From Dactylosporangium fulvum (GTDB lineage: Bacteria; Actinomycetota; Actinomycetes; Mycobacteriales; Micromonosporaceae), in NCBI RefSeq assembly GCF_025137375.1, contig NZ_CP073720.1, positions 8,456,501 through 8,520,500 on the forward strand: a DNA stretch of 64,000 nt, written 5' to 3'. Positions within the stretch are counted from its first letter, which is position 1. The number at the start of each line of letters is the position of its first letter. The position numbers and the translations under genes were made by a program. Below the pieces are notes generated by a model. It searched no databases. It was not told the origin of the DNA and saw only the letters and a program-made list of their open reading frames with translations. Shown in pieces: positions 1 to 8,188 of this stretch.

Positions 1-486
1 GGCGCTGCCTGCGCGCAGGCCGAGCGTGCCGCGCAGCTCGTTGTCGTCCCAGGCGATGACACCCTTGCCGCGCACGCTGCCGATCGTCGCGGCGGTCAGC
101 ACCGTCGCGGTCGTCTTGTGCACCCCGCCCTTCGGATTGGCGAACGCGAACACCTTCGGCGTCGGGATCTCCTGCCGGAGCACCTGCACCATCTGCTCGG
201 TCGGGTCGGGCGGCCGCTGCTGGTACTCGAACCGTGGCGCGTCGACTCGACGCTGCGCACCGGCGGACCGGGGCGGCGGGTCATACGGGCGGGTGCCGTT
301 GGGATGCATTGGCTCGTCATCGTAGGGCCGCGACGGCGGATGCGGCGCTGCGGGGCGCTCGAACCTGCCGTCATAGTCGAGATCACCCGGATCCGCTCGG
401 CCGGACAGGGCCCGGTCGAGCAGGGAGCGCCACCTGGGAGCCGGCTCCGCCGAGCTGTCCCACCTGGCATCGGCCCGCTCTGCCAC
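1..486 (-). CDS. ParA/MinD-family ATPase, N-terminal part (cut by window edge)
   Basis: The first 162 codons are visible and the reading frame runs off the left edge. After a Pro/Arg-rich, probably disordered stretch of about 115 residues comes a deviant Walker A motif, NPKGGVHKTT, in the position of KGGVGKTT, followed by a MinD/ParA-like continuation (VIAWDDNELRGTLGL). This marks the deviant-Walker P-loop ATPase family, which partitions or positions cargo such as chromosomes, division factors or secretion machines. The His inside the P-loop is an unusual but legible substitution. The GTG at 486 was chosen because GAGGGAGG lies just upstream; an in-frame GTG at 504 is an alternative. The cargo cannot be told from this fragment. 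Confidence 0.8.
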   Translation of the reverse strand, partial: MAERADARWDSSAEPAPRWRSLLDRALSGRADPGDLDYDGRFERPAAPHPPSRPYDDEPMHPNGTRPYDPPPRSAGAQRRVDAPRFEYQQRPPDPTEQMVQVLRQEIPTPKVFAFANPKGGVHKTTATVLTAATIGSVRGKGVIAWDDNELRGTLGLRAGSA

Positions 487-609
487 CCTGGCCCTCCCTC
501 TCACCCGTGGCGTCACCCGTACCCCAGGCTACGGATCGAACAGTATTCGGACCACTCCTGCGGGCCCATCCCCTGCATCAACTGCACGACACCCCGAAGG
601 GATATCGCC

Positions 610-1422
610 TTACGACGGAGTGGGGGACGCGGTGGTACCCGCTGTGGCCTCGACGATCGGCCCGGCGACCGTCGTCTGCTCCGGAAGCGGTGGCAGGAAC
701 ACTGTGCGATCGAGTCGTCGCAGATCGGTGATCGGATCGACGACTCTCGTCTCGGGGCGACCGCCGACGGCCCGCAGGACGGCCGGCGAGCCGTAGACGA
801 CGGCGGCGTAGACGCACGAGCAATGCTCGCGGTACGCGGTGGCCTCGTTGTCGGCGACGATCGCGCCCGTCGCGTAGATCGACCGGACGTCGGCGGGCTT
901 GTCGTCGGCTTTCTCCAGCAGGCCGCGGTAGTGCTGCGCCTCCTGGACCTTTCGCTGGGCGGTCGCGTCCATCGCGGTGATCACGTCGTCGGGCACCCGG
1001 TACGCGCCGAGCCGCACCAACTCGGTCTGCGTGGCCGGCAACGGCACCCGGGCGAACACGCTGGACGGGGCGGCATCGCCGAGCACCGGGGCCAGCCGGT
1101 CCGGCGCCAGGTAGGCGGTGAACGACACCAGCGCGTACACGGAGTCGTCGCCGGTCAGCGCGGCGAGCTCGTCCCTGCTGCTCTGCACGTACGCCGGGAT
1201 GGACGCGCCCTCGGGCACCCCGACCCGCAGGACGTCACCCAGGGACGGGTCGCTGCGACTGTGCTGGTTCGCGTCGTGGAGCACGATGAGCGTGGCCGTG
1301 ACCGCGACCACGGCGACGACGGTCGTGAAGACACGCAGGCGCACCGCACCCCGGAAGATGCGGGCGAGGACGTTGCCGACCGGCGGGAGGAGGCGCTGGT
1401 CGAGATGCTGAAGGAGCTTCAT
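610..1422 (-). CDS. Membrane-anchored protein of unknown function
   Basis: 270 residues. A short basic N-terminus is followed by one hydrophobic segment at about residues 31-48 and then a soluble domain of about 220 residues, which suggests an N-in, C-out anchored protein. The tail is Pro/Thr/Ser-rich. I recognise no catalytic motif and no named family. The ATG at 1422 was chosen over upstream in-frame starts because it begins right before the amphipathic N-terminus and is preceded by the purine-rich GGCGGGGCG. It lies 48 bp after the RluD-like gene on the same strand and could be co-transcribed with it. The function is unknown. Confidence 0.65.
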   Translation of the reverse strand: MKLLQHLDQRLLPPVGNVLARIFRGAVRLRVFTTVVAVVAVTATLIVLHDANQHSRSDPSLGDVLRVGVPEGASIPAYVQSSRDELAALTGDDSVYALVSFTAYLAPDRLAPVLGDAAPSSVFARVPLPATQTELVRLGAYRVPDDVITAMDATAQRKVQEAQHYRGLLEKADDKPADVRSIYATGAIVADNEATAYREHCSCVYAAVVYGSPAVLRAVGGRPETRVVDPITDLRRLDRTVFLPPLPEQTTVAGPIVEATAGTTASPTPS

Positions 1423-1469
1423 CGCCCCGCCAGGGTCGCACAGCGTGCTCGGAGCATCACCGACGGGGT

Positions 1470-2399
1470 CTATACCGCACTTTGCAGGGTCGCGAGCGCG
1501 TCGGCGAGATCCGCCGGGTATTCGCTGACAAACGAGACGTACTCCCCCGTCCGCGGGTGGATGAAGCCCAGCTCGCGGGCGTGCAGCCACTGCCGGTCGA
1601 GGTGCAGCCGGGCCGCCAGGGTCGGATCGGCGCCGTACGTCAGGTCGCCCACGCACGGGTGGCGCAGGGCCGAGAAGTGGACCCGGATCTGGTGTGTCCG
1701 CCCGGTCTCCAGCTTGATGTCGAGCAGGCTGGCCGCGGGGAACGCCTCGAGCGTGTCGTAGTGCGTGATGCTCGGCCGGCCCCCGGACACGACCGCGAAC
1801 TTGTAGTCGTGGGTCGGGTGCCGGTCGATGGGTGCGTCGATCGTGCCGCGCAGGGGATCGGGGTGGCCCTGGACCACGGCGTGATACCGCTTCTCCACCT
1901 CACGGGCCTTGAACGCCCGCTTGAGCGCGCTGTAGGCCGACTCGCTCTTCGCCACGACCATGAGACCGGTCGTGCCGACGTCGAGCCGGTGCACGACACC
2001 CTGCCGCTCGGCCGCGCCGCTGGTGGCCACCGTGTGGCCCATCGCGGCGAGCCCGCCGATCACGGTCGGGCCGGTCCAGCCGGGGCTCGGGTGGGCGGCG
2101 ACGCCGACCGGCTTGTCGACCACGACGAAGTCGTCGTCGCTGTAGACGACGGTGAGCCCGGCGACCGGGACCGCCTCGACCGCCACGGCGCTCGGCGGGG
2201 CGGGCAGCGTGACCTCCAGCCACGCGCCCGCGCTCACCTTGTCCGATTTGGGGCGGACCGCGCCGTCGACGGCCACGTCGCCGGCCTCGACCAACGCCGC
2301 GGCGACCGTGCGGCTGAACCCGAACAGCCTGGTCAGCGCCTGGTCGAGCCGCGTGCCGTCGAGCCCGTCGGGCACGGGTAACGAACGGACCTCACGCAT
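1470..2399 (-). CDS. RluA/RluD-family 23S rRNA pseudouridine synthase
   Basis: 309 residues. An N-terminal S4 RNA-binding domain (about residues 15-75) is followed by the RluA-type catalytic domain. The active-site motif HRLDVGTTG carries the catalytic Asp, and LETGRTHQIRVH is the second family signature. Members isomerise specific uridines of 23S rRNA to pseudouridine; the S4 plus RluA layout and the length fit RluD. The ATG at 2399 overlaps the 3' end of lspA by 8 bp, and the lspA-rluD pairing is common in actinobacteria, so the two are probably translationally coupled. The exact target uridines are inferred from family only. Confidence 0.9.
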   Translation of the reverse strand: MREVRSLPVPDGLDGTRLDQALTRLFGFSRTVAAALVEAGDVAVDGAVRPKSDKVSAGAWLEVTLPAPPSAVAVEAVPVAGLTVVYSDDDFVVVDKPVGVAAHPSPGWTGPTVIGGLAAMGHTVATSGAAERQGVVHRLDVGTTGLMVVAKSESAYSALKRAFKAREVEKRYHAVVQGHPDPLRGTIDAPIDRHPTHDYKFAVVSGGRPSITHYDTLEAFPAASLLDIKLETGRTHQIRVHFSALRHPCVGDLTYGADPTLAARLHLDRQWLHARELGFIHPRTGEYVSFVSEYPADLADALATLQSAV

Positions 2400-2976
2400 G
2401 CTCTTCCTTCGCCGTGGGGGTCGCCTCCTGCTCCTTCGACACGCGCGTCCCGTCGCGGCGCCGTCCGGTGAACTCGAGCAGCACCGCGAGCACCACCCCC
2501 ACAGTCAGGGCGGAGTCGGCGATGTTGAACACCGGGAAGTGGCCCGCGTGGTCGTCGAGGAAGCTGAACATGTCGACCACGTGCCCGTGGAACGGCGCGG
2601 GCGCCCGGAAGATCCGGTCGGTGAGGTTGCCCGCGGCGCCGCCGAGCACCAGCCCGAGGGCCACCGCCCAGGCGACCGAGACCGTGCCCTTGATCATCCA
2701 GATGAGCCACCCGACCACGCCGATCGCGATGATCGGGAAGATCCACGTGTGATCCTCCAGCATGCTGAACGCCGCACCGCTGTTGCGCGCATAGATCACA
2801 TAGATCAGTCCGCCGAACAGCTTGAGCGGCTCGCCGTGGGCGATCGTGGACGTCGTCCACTCTTTCACGATCTGGTCGATCGCGATCACCGCGGCCGCGA
2901 TCACGCCGAACAGCGCCCAAGCGCGGCCGCGCCGAGCGCGCGGGGTGGTCGAGGTGAGATCGTCCTGGGTGGTCAG
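2392..2976 (-). CDS. lspA: Lipoprotein signal peptidase (signal peptidase II), probable CTG start
   Basis: An integral-membrane aspartyl protease that removes signal peptides from diacylglyceryl-modified prolipoproteins. Four hydrophobic segments are visible, with the signatures DQIVKEW, YARNSGAAFSML, GGAAGNLTDRI and PVFNIADSAL; the last two carry the catalytic Asp pair. The first ATG/GTG/TTG start in frame (GTG 2904) would cut transmembrane segment 1 in half, placing DQIVK at residue 10 where the family has about 20 more residues. The only upstream candidates in frame are CTG codons. CTG at 2976 sits 6 nt after GGAGGA and overlaps the stop of the DksA-like gene as CTGA. That start gives 194 residues, a normal length. 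The Lys/Glu-rich tail is dispensable-looking. Confidence 0.85.
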   Translation of the reverse strand: MTTQDDLTSTTPRARRGRAWALFGVIAAAVIAIDQIVKEWTTSTIAHGEPLKLFGGLIYVIYARNSGAAFSMLEDHTWIFPIIAIGVVGWLIWMIKGTVSVAWAVALGLVLGGAAGNLTDRIFRAPAPFHGHVVDMFSFLDDHAGHFPVFNIADSALTVGVVLAVLLEFTGRRRDGTRVSKEQEATPTAKEEHA

Positions 2977-3944
2977 CGCCGCTCCTCCAACTGCTTGCAG
3001 GTGACGCAGAGCGTAGCGGACGGGAACGCGGCGAGCCGCTCCACGGGGATGGCGTTACCGCACTTCTCACACCAGCCGTAGCCGCCCTCGTCGAGCCGCT
3101 CCAGGGCCCGCTCGACCTGGGTGATCCGCTCCAGGATGTTGTTGGCGAGCGTGATCTCCTGCTCGCGCTCGAACGTCTTGGTGCCGGTGTCGGCCTGGTC
3201 GTCGCCGGCGGAGTCGGTCAGCCGGTGCTGCTGCAACTCGGCGATCTCCACGAGCGTCTGGTCGTGCTCGGCCTTCAACTCGTCGCGCCGCTCCATCAGC
3301 GCGACACGGATCTTCTCGGTCTCGGCTGCGGACCGCGTGCCACGGGCAGGCTTCGCCCCAGCGGTCTTGGCCGCGGCGGTCTTCGGTTCTGCGGTCTTGG
3401 CCATCGTGGCTCCCTCGGCCGCAGTTGCGGCAATCGGCGTGGTGTTATTCGTTTCGGTACGAGCTGTGCCCCGCCCGGCGGGTCCAGCCTTCTTCGCAAT
3501 CGTGTTCTTCTTCGCCGGCGCGCTCTTCTTCGCCGGCGCAGTCTTCTTCGCCGTGGCGGCCGGGGCCGCCTTCCTGGTCGCCACCTTGGCGGTCTTCGTG
3601 GCGGGCTTCTTGGCCGGTGGCGCTGCCGACGCCTTGGCCGGCCGCGACTCGGTGGCGGCCTTGGAGGGCGGCGCCGCCGAGGCCTTGGCGCGCGGCGCGG
3701 AGGCTGCCTTCTGCGCGGGCGCCGCCCGCTTGGTGGGCGTCGCGCTCGCGGCTTTTGTCGTCTTGCTCCCCACAGAACTCCCCCGCGGGTTCGCCTTCTT
3801 CACCCCAGCGGTCGTCCCGGCTTGCCGAGTGGCGGGTTTTTGTGCTGTTGTCACACTGGTCACTCGCGTCACATCGGCGGCCGCACCGTGCCCGGCACCG
3901 CTCGCTGCCCGGCCTTTCGGCACGGCATCAGCCCGCTCGGCCAT
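2973..3944 (-). CDS. TraR/DksA-type zinc-finger protein with long Lys/Ala-rich N-terminal tail
   Basis: 323 residues. The last 130 or so form a TraR/DksA module: a coiled-coil region (EKIRVALMERRDELKAEHD onward) and a C4 zinc finger, CEKCGN ... LCVTC. DksA-like proteins act on RNA polymerase through its secondary channel. The first 180 residues are built of Lys/Ala/Pro-rich pieces such as AKKTAPAKKSAPAKK, resembling histone H1-like tails, so non-specific DNA binding is plausible. The ATG at 3944 gives the full protein. A second in-frame ATG at 3404 lies 5 nt behind a strong GAGGGAG and would give a 143-residue, normal-sized DksA. Two isoforms are therefore possible. The stop overlaps the presumed lspA start. 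Confidence 0.8.
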   Translation of the reverse strand: MAERADAVPKGRAASGAGHGAAADVTRVTSVTTAQKPATRQAGTTAGVKKANPRGSSVGSKTTKAASATPTKRAAPAQKAASAPRAKASAAPPSKAATESRPAKASAAPPAKKPATKTAKVATRKAAPAATAKKTAPAKKSAPAKKNTIAKKAGPAGRGTARTETNNTTPIAATAAEGATMAKTAEPKTAAAKTAGAKPARGTRSAAETEKIRVALMERRDELKAEHDQTLVEIAELQQHRLTDSAGDDQADTGTKTFEREQEITLANNILERITQVERALERLDEGGYGWCEKCGNAIPVERLAAFPSATLCVTCKQLEERR

Positions 3945-4064
3945 GGCTCCCCCAGATGCAAAATGGGCGCGCGACGCGCCGTCGCGCACTCCAGTGGCTG
4001 GCAAGAATACGGAATGTACACGCGTCCGACAAACATGCCACACGCATTCCGACAATTGGATCAG

Positions 4065-5582
4065 TTATTGGCGCCGGTCCTCGCCGTGTTCGGCAAACCA
4101 ACGGGCGAGTCTTCCGCGCCTGCTCACGGCCCGCAGCCGTCGCTCCGCCACGTCGCGCACCTGCTCGGTTGTCACGATCAGGAGGCTGTCGCGGATCTTC
4201 AGGCGGGTCTCGGGTGCCGGGACGAACGCACCGCCGTCGCGCAGCACGAGCGTCACGACCGCACCGACAGGCAATCGTAACTCGTCCACATGCACCCCGT
4301 TGAGCTTCGAGCCGGGTGGTACCTCGACCTGCAGCAGATCGGCACCCATGCGCTCGAGCGGGGCCGCCTCGACCTGCAGATCCGTCGGCTCGGCGGGTGC
4401 GGTGACGCCGAGGCGTCTGGCGGCGGGCGGCAACGTCATCCCCTGCGCCGCCGTGTAGATCACCACCAGCGCGAACACCACGTTGAACAGAACCTGGGCG
4501 CCCGGCACGCCGGCCGACAGCGGGATGGTGGCCAGGACGACCGGCACGGCGCCCCGTAGCCCGGCCCAGGACAGGAACCCCTGTTCGCGCAGGGTGAAGC
4601 CATTCGGCTCCAGGCTGAAGGGGGTGACGCTCACCAGTACCGACAGCGGCCGGGCCAGCAGGACGAGAACCAGGCCGACGACCACCGCCGGTAGGACCGC
4701 CGCCCCGAACTCGCCCGGCGAGACCAGCAGGCCGAGCAGCACGAACAGCCCGATCTGGGCGAGCCACGCCAGCCCGTCGGCAAAGCCGAGCATCGCCCGG
4801 CGGTGCGGGAGGCGGGCATTGCCGAGGACCACCCCGGCGACGTACACGGCCAGGAAGCCGGAGGCGTGAACGACGGCGCCGCCCGCGTACGCGAGCACGG
4901 TCAGGCCGATCGCGGCGAGCGGGTAGAGCCCGGCGGACGGCAGCGCGGCCCGGCGCAGCGCCCACGCACCGCCGAAGCCCGCGACCAGCCCGACGGCGGC
5001 GCCGGCGATCAGCTCGTAGACGACCAGGCCGACCTGCTCGTACCATGACCCGCTCGCCGCCAGCGGCGCCGACAGCAGCACCACCAGGATGACCACTGGC
5101 GCGTCGTTGATGCCGGACTCGGCCTCCAGCAGCGCGGCGAGCCGCGGGCGGACCGGCACCCGGCGCAGGGTGGAGAACACGGCGGCGGCGTCGGTCGAGG
5201 AGAGCACCGCGCCGTAGAGCAGGGCCAGCTGCCAGTCGATGCCGAGGGCGTAGTGGACGACCACCCCGACGACCGCGACGCTGACCCCCACGCCGACGGT
5301 CGACAGCGCGATCGCCGGGCCGAGCACCGGACGCAGGGTCGACCAGCGGGCGGTGAGGCCGCCCTCGGCGATGATCACGACAAGGGCACAGATGCCCAGC
5401 GTGCGGGTGAGCTCGGCGTTTTCGAACTGGATCCCGACGCCGGCCTCGCCGAGGATCACCCCGAGCATGAGGTAGACCAGCAGGCTCGGCAGGCCGAGGC
5501 GGACCGAGAGCCGGACGGCGCCGACGCAGATCAGCAGGACTGCCGCGCCGATGAGCAGCGCGACGTTGAGCTCGTGATTCAA
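4065..5582 (-). CDS. Potassium/proton antiporter, CPA1/NhaP2 (CvrA) type with C-terminal RCK domain
   Basis: 505 residues with about 12 hydrophobic segments up to residue 390, then a cytosolic domain. Motifs STDAAAVFSTLR and EAESGINDAPVV are the conserved ion-binding segments of NhaP2-type cation/proton exchangers. The C-terminal 110 residues look like a TrkA_C (RCK-C) ligand-binding domain (VEVPPGSKLNGVHVDELRL). The likely role is K+ export coupled to proton entry at the plasma membrane, gated by the RCK domain. The TTG start at 5582 overlaps the DUF167 stop as TTGA and has GGAG 8 nt upstream, which points to coupling. Substrate choice between K+ and Na+ is inferred from the domain layout. 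Confidence 0.85.
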   Translation of the reverse strand: MNHELNVALLIGAAVLLICVGAVRLSVRLGLPSLLVYLMLGVILGEAGVGIQFENAELTRTLGICALVVIIAEGGLTARWSTLRPVLGPAIALSTVGVGVSVAVVGVVVHYALGIDWQLALLYGAVLSSTDAAAVFSTLRRVPVRPRLAALLEAESGINDAPVVILVVLLSAPLAASGSWYEQVGLVVYELIAGAAVGLVAGFGGAWALRRAALPSAGLYPLAAIGLTVLAYAGGAVVHASGFLAVYVAGVVLGNARLPHRRAMLGFADGLAWLAQIGLFVLLGLLVSPGEFGAAVLPAVVVGLVLVLLARPLSVLVSVTPFSLEPNGFTLREQGFLSWAGLRGAVPVVLATIPLSAGVPGAQVLFNVVFALVVIYTAAQGMTLPPAARRLGVTAPAEPTDLQVEAAPLERMGADLLQVEVPPGSKLNGVHVDELRLPVGAVVTLVLRDGGAFVPAPETRLKIRDSLLIVTTEQVRDVAERRLRAVSRRGRLARWFAEHGEDRRQ

Positions 5583-5866
5583 CGCGTGGTCTCCAGCAGC
5601 GCCGCGAGGCGCTCCTGGAGTCCCGCCGGCGCGTCGTCGAGCTCGACGAGCTTGTCACGGCTGGTGGCGCCGGCCTTGAGCCGGAGGGCGGACGGGCGGA
5701 CCTTGATCGCGTCGGCGAGAGCCCGCAGCGCGGCCTCGTTGGCCTGCCCCTCAACCGGGCGGGCACCTACCGCGACAACGAGCGCCGGACCATACGGCCC
5801 CGGGTAGCTCCCGCCGACCGCGGTGCGCGACGCACCGGGCCTGACACGGATCGCGATGGTGACCAC
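5579..5866 (-). CDS. DUF167 / YggU-family protein
   Basis: 95 residues matching the small YggU fold: an N-terminal strand TIAIRVRPGASRTAVGG, the conserved VEGQANEAALRALADAI helix, and the RLKAGATSRDKLVEL strand. The biochemical role of the family is not established. The GTG at 5866 begins the first strand directly. The gene overlaps the antiporter start by 4 bp, so the two are probably translated together. Confidence 0.85.
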   Translation of the reverse strand: MVTIAIRVRPGASRTAVGGSYPGPYGPALVVAVGARPVEGQANEAALRALADAIKVRPSALRLKAGATSRDKLVELDDAPAGLQERLAALLETTR

Positions 5867-5947
5867 GCCTCATTGTGAAGGTTCACTCGATCGAGGACTA
5901 TCCACCCCCCGGACCGTCCCACGTTCCGGCATTCGCCCCGGCACGGG

Positions 5948-6745
5948 TCACGGACGGCGGCCCAGCAACACGTCGTTCGGCGCGCAGACACTGCACGGGG
6001 TGAAGCCGAGCTCAACCGCCTCGTGCGCGGGCAGCGGCTCGTGCTCCCGGCCGAGCAGGTGCGGGCAGCCCGGGGCGTGGTACCGCGGGCGGCCGTCGAT
6101 GACGAACACGTCGGTCTCCAGCGCGGCGACCCGGGCGGCGTCGGCGGCCGACGACTGCTGGATCGGCGGCTCGTCCGCCGGGTCCTCGTCGTCGTAGTCG
6201 TCGTCATCGTCGTCGTCGTAGTCGGGCGTGGACGGCCCGGCGCCGTACCCGGCCGCGGCCGGGTACTCGTCGTGGCGGCCCCAGTCGGTCTCACCCTGCT
6301 GGGGGATCGTCGGCGCCGTGTCTTGTTCATCCCGAATCGGTGCGATCATGGCGGTTTCATCCGTATGGGAGCCGCCGCCGTACGCGGCGCCGGTCCGCGC
6401 GCCCGCACCCACCGGCTGCCGCTCGCCGCCCCGTGCCCGACGGACGCCGGCGAAGTCGTCGGCGGAGTGCCCGCCGGTCGTCTGCAGGTCGTCGTGGGTC
6501 AGCCGCGACTCCAGCGGGTCGTAGCGCTCCGACGGCACCTGGCGACCGGTCCGGGTCGCGCGCGCCGCACGCGCGGCGGCGGCCTGGCGGCCTCCGACGA
6601 TGAGTGCGACCGCGGCCAGCAGGCTCGCCGCGATCGACGCCACCAGCAGGCCGTCGGAGCCCTGCAACAGGCCCAGCACGAGCAGGCCGACGGCAACCAC
6701 GATCAGCAGCAGACTTCCGACGATCACGGCCCTGTCCCTCCGCAT
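5948..6745 (-). CDS. Two-TM membrane protein with C-terminal H-x3-C / C-x2-C domain
   Basis: 265 residues. Two hydrophobic segments at about residues 7-27 and 33-52 are followed by a long polar linker with an Asp run (DYDDDDDDDYDDEDP). The last 50 residues form a compact module, RYHAPGCPHLLGREHE ... AVELGFTPCSVCAPN. That H-x3-C plus P-C-x2-C arrangement resembles the small metal-binding modules of Ada and of some nuclease C-termini, but binding is not shown. It lies upstream of the wag31-side genes in the direction away from the dcw cluster, separated by a hairpin. The role is unknown; a membrane-tethered sensor or scaffold is a guess. Confidence 0.75.
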   Translation of the reverse strand: MRRDRAVIVGSLLLIVVAVGLLVLGLLQGSDGLLVASIAASLLAAVALIVGGRQAAAARAARATRTGRQVPSERYDPLESRLTHDDLQTTGGHSADDFAGVRRARGGERQPVGAGARTGAAYGGGSHTDETAMIAPIRDEQDTAPTIPQQGETDWGRHDEYPAAAGYGAGPSTPDYDDDDDDDYDDEDPADEPPIQQSSAADAARVAALETDVFVIDGRPRYHAPGCPHLLGREHEPLPAHEAVELGFTPCSVCAPNDVLLGRRP

Positions 6746-6815
6746 GACGGTCCCGGCGCGAGTTCCGGGCGAGTGTCTCTCAGCCGGTACAACGACCGAG
6801 ACCCCCGGAAGCGAC

Positions 6816-6847
6816 CGGCGCCCCAGCCGAAATCGACTGGGGCGCCG
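6816..6847 (-). terminator. Hairpin downstream of divIVA
   Basis: Perfect 11-bp inverted repeat (CGGCGCCCCAG / CTGGGGCGCCG) with a 10-nt loop, about 160 bp past the divIVA stop. There is no U-run, as is common in high-GC genomes. It probably ends the divIVA-side transcript. Confidence 0.6.
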
Positions 6848-7008
6848 CGTGTCGCATTTGACCAGGTGTGCCGGTCGCGCTGTGCTGACAACTCACGTTG
6901 CGGTGCTGGTGTGCCGCCTGTCCAGTGGGGCGTCAGCGCCTCGGCGGGGGCACTGTCAGTGCCGGTGCGCCTTCGCTGCCGCCTCTGCTTCGCCTGCTTC
7001 GCTGAGCC

Positions 7009-7815
7009 TCAGTGGCCGGCGCCGTCGCGACCGTAGGCACCCGACAGGCCGGCCGTGGCCAGGCCACCGCCACCGGCCGCGGCGGCGCGGGTCGCGCCCT
7101 CGTTGCGGGCGGCCATCTCGGCCTCGAGGCTCTGCTCGCGGCCGGTCAGGTCGCGCAGCTGGCTCTCCAGGTAGGCCTTGAGGCGCGTGCGGTATTCCCG
7201 CTCGAACTGCTTGAGCTCCTCGATGTGCTTCTGCAGCGCGGTGCGCTTGGCGTCGAGGCCGCCCATGGCCTCCTGGTGCCGCTGGCGGGCGTCCCGCTCC
7301 AGCGCGTCGGCCTTGGTGCGCGCGTCACGGGTGACCTCCTCGGCCTTGGTGCGGGCCTCGGAGAGCAGCTTGTCGGCCTCGCGGCGCGCGTCGGACACGT
7401 GGTCGTCCGCGGTGCGCTGGGCCATCATGAGCACGCGGAGGGCCTGCTGCTCACCGTCACCGCCGCCGGCACCACCACCGCCGCCGCCCTGCGTGCGGAT
7501 CTGGTCGAGCTCCTGCTGCATGCCGCGGGCCGCCTGCTCGGCGGACGACTTCTCCCGCTGCAGGCGCTCCAGCTGCGACTTGAGGTCGGTGAGCTCCGCC
7601 GTGAGGCGCGGGTCACCACCGACACCGGCGGGGGCACGACCGCCTCCACCGCGCTCGAGCTGCGCACGCAGCTCGTTGTTCTCCTCGATGAGCCGGGCGA
7701 GCTCACGCTCGACCTCGTCAAGGAAGGCGTCGACCTCCTCCTCGTCGTAGCCCCGTTTGCCGATAGGGGGCTTCTTGAAGGCGACGTTGTGGACGTCGGC
7801 CGGGGTCAGCGGCAT
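7009..7815 (-). CDS. divIVA: DivIVA / Wag31 polar growth determinant
   Basis: 268 residues. The N-terminal membrane-binding module is clear (MPLTPADVHNVAFKKPP, then GKRGYDEEEVDAFLDEV). A Gly-rich break around residues 55-70 is followed by long heptad-rich coiled coils with TKAEEVTRDARTKADALERD-like repeats, and a Gly/Ala-rich tail. In actinobacteria this protein marks cell poles and recruits the elongation machinery. The ATG at 7815 has GAGGAG 5 nt upstream. It ends the division run ftsZ-yggS-sepF-yggT-divIVA, its usual place. A second Gly-rich insert (GGGGGAGGGDGE) splits the coiled coil, as in mycelial relatives. Confidence 0.95.
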   Translation of the reverse strand: MPLTPADVHNVAFKKPPIGKRGYDEEEVDAFLDEVERELARLIEENNELRAQLERGGGGRAPAGVGGDPRLTAELTDLKSQLERLQREKSSAEQAARGMQQELDQIRTQGGGGGGAGGGDGEQQALRVLMMAQRTADDHVSDARREADKLLSEARTKAEEVTRDARTKADALERDARQRHQEAMGGLDAKRTALQKHIEELKQFEREYRTRLKAYLESQLRDLTGREQSLEAEMAARNEGATRAAAAGGGGLATAGLSGAYGRDGAGH

Positions 7816-7864
7816 CGAAACTCCTCAGGTCAGTTGCGGCCGCGTGGCCGCCGAGCGGCGCTGG

Positions 7865-8170
7865 TCACGAGAACCACACGATCAGGCGGCTTACCACGAC
7901 GTTCATCAGCACGAACAGGATAACCAGCAGCACAAGCGAGGACAGGTCCACGGCCACGGTACCAATACGCAGCGGACGAATCACCCGCCTCAACGCTTTG
8001 AGCGGCGGATCGGTGACGCTCCACACCACTTCAAGCGTCGCCGCGGCACCCCGGCCCGGTTGCCAGCGGCGGCCGAACTGCATGACGTATCCCATGACGA
8101 AGCGCGCGAGCAGTGCCACCAGGAAGAGGAAGAGCAGCAGATGCACGATCTGCAAGGTGATGGACACCAC
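7865..8170 (-). CDS. yggT: YggT-family membrane protein
   Basis: 101 residues with two hydrophobic segments, residues 4-26 and about 74-98, separated by a loop with the family signature (VTDPPLKALRRVIRP). YggT proteins sit beside sepF and divIVA across actinobacteria and Firmicutes; a role in division or osmotic balance is suspected but not settled. The GTG at 8170 was used. The spacing to sepF is 18 bp and to divIVA 49 bp, so it lies in one transcription unit. Confidence 0.88.
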   Translation of the reverse strand: MVSITLQIVHLLLFLFLVALLARFVMGYVMQFGRRWQPGRGAAATLEVVWSVTDPPLKALRRVIRPLRIGTVAVDLSSLVLLVILFVLMNVVVSRLIVWFS

Positions 8171-8188
8171 GGCCGTTGAGTCCTCGCA

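Noticed and set aside
118..1761. A 547-codon open frame on the plus strand
   Set aside because: Shadow of three minus-strand genes; the Walker A motif is on the other strand.
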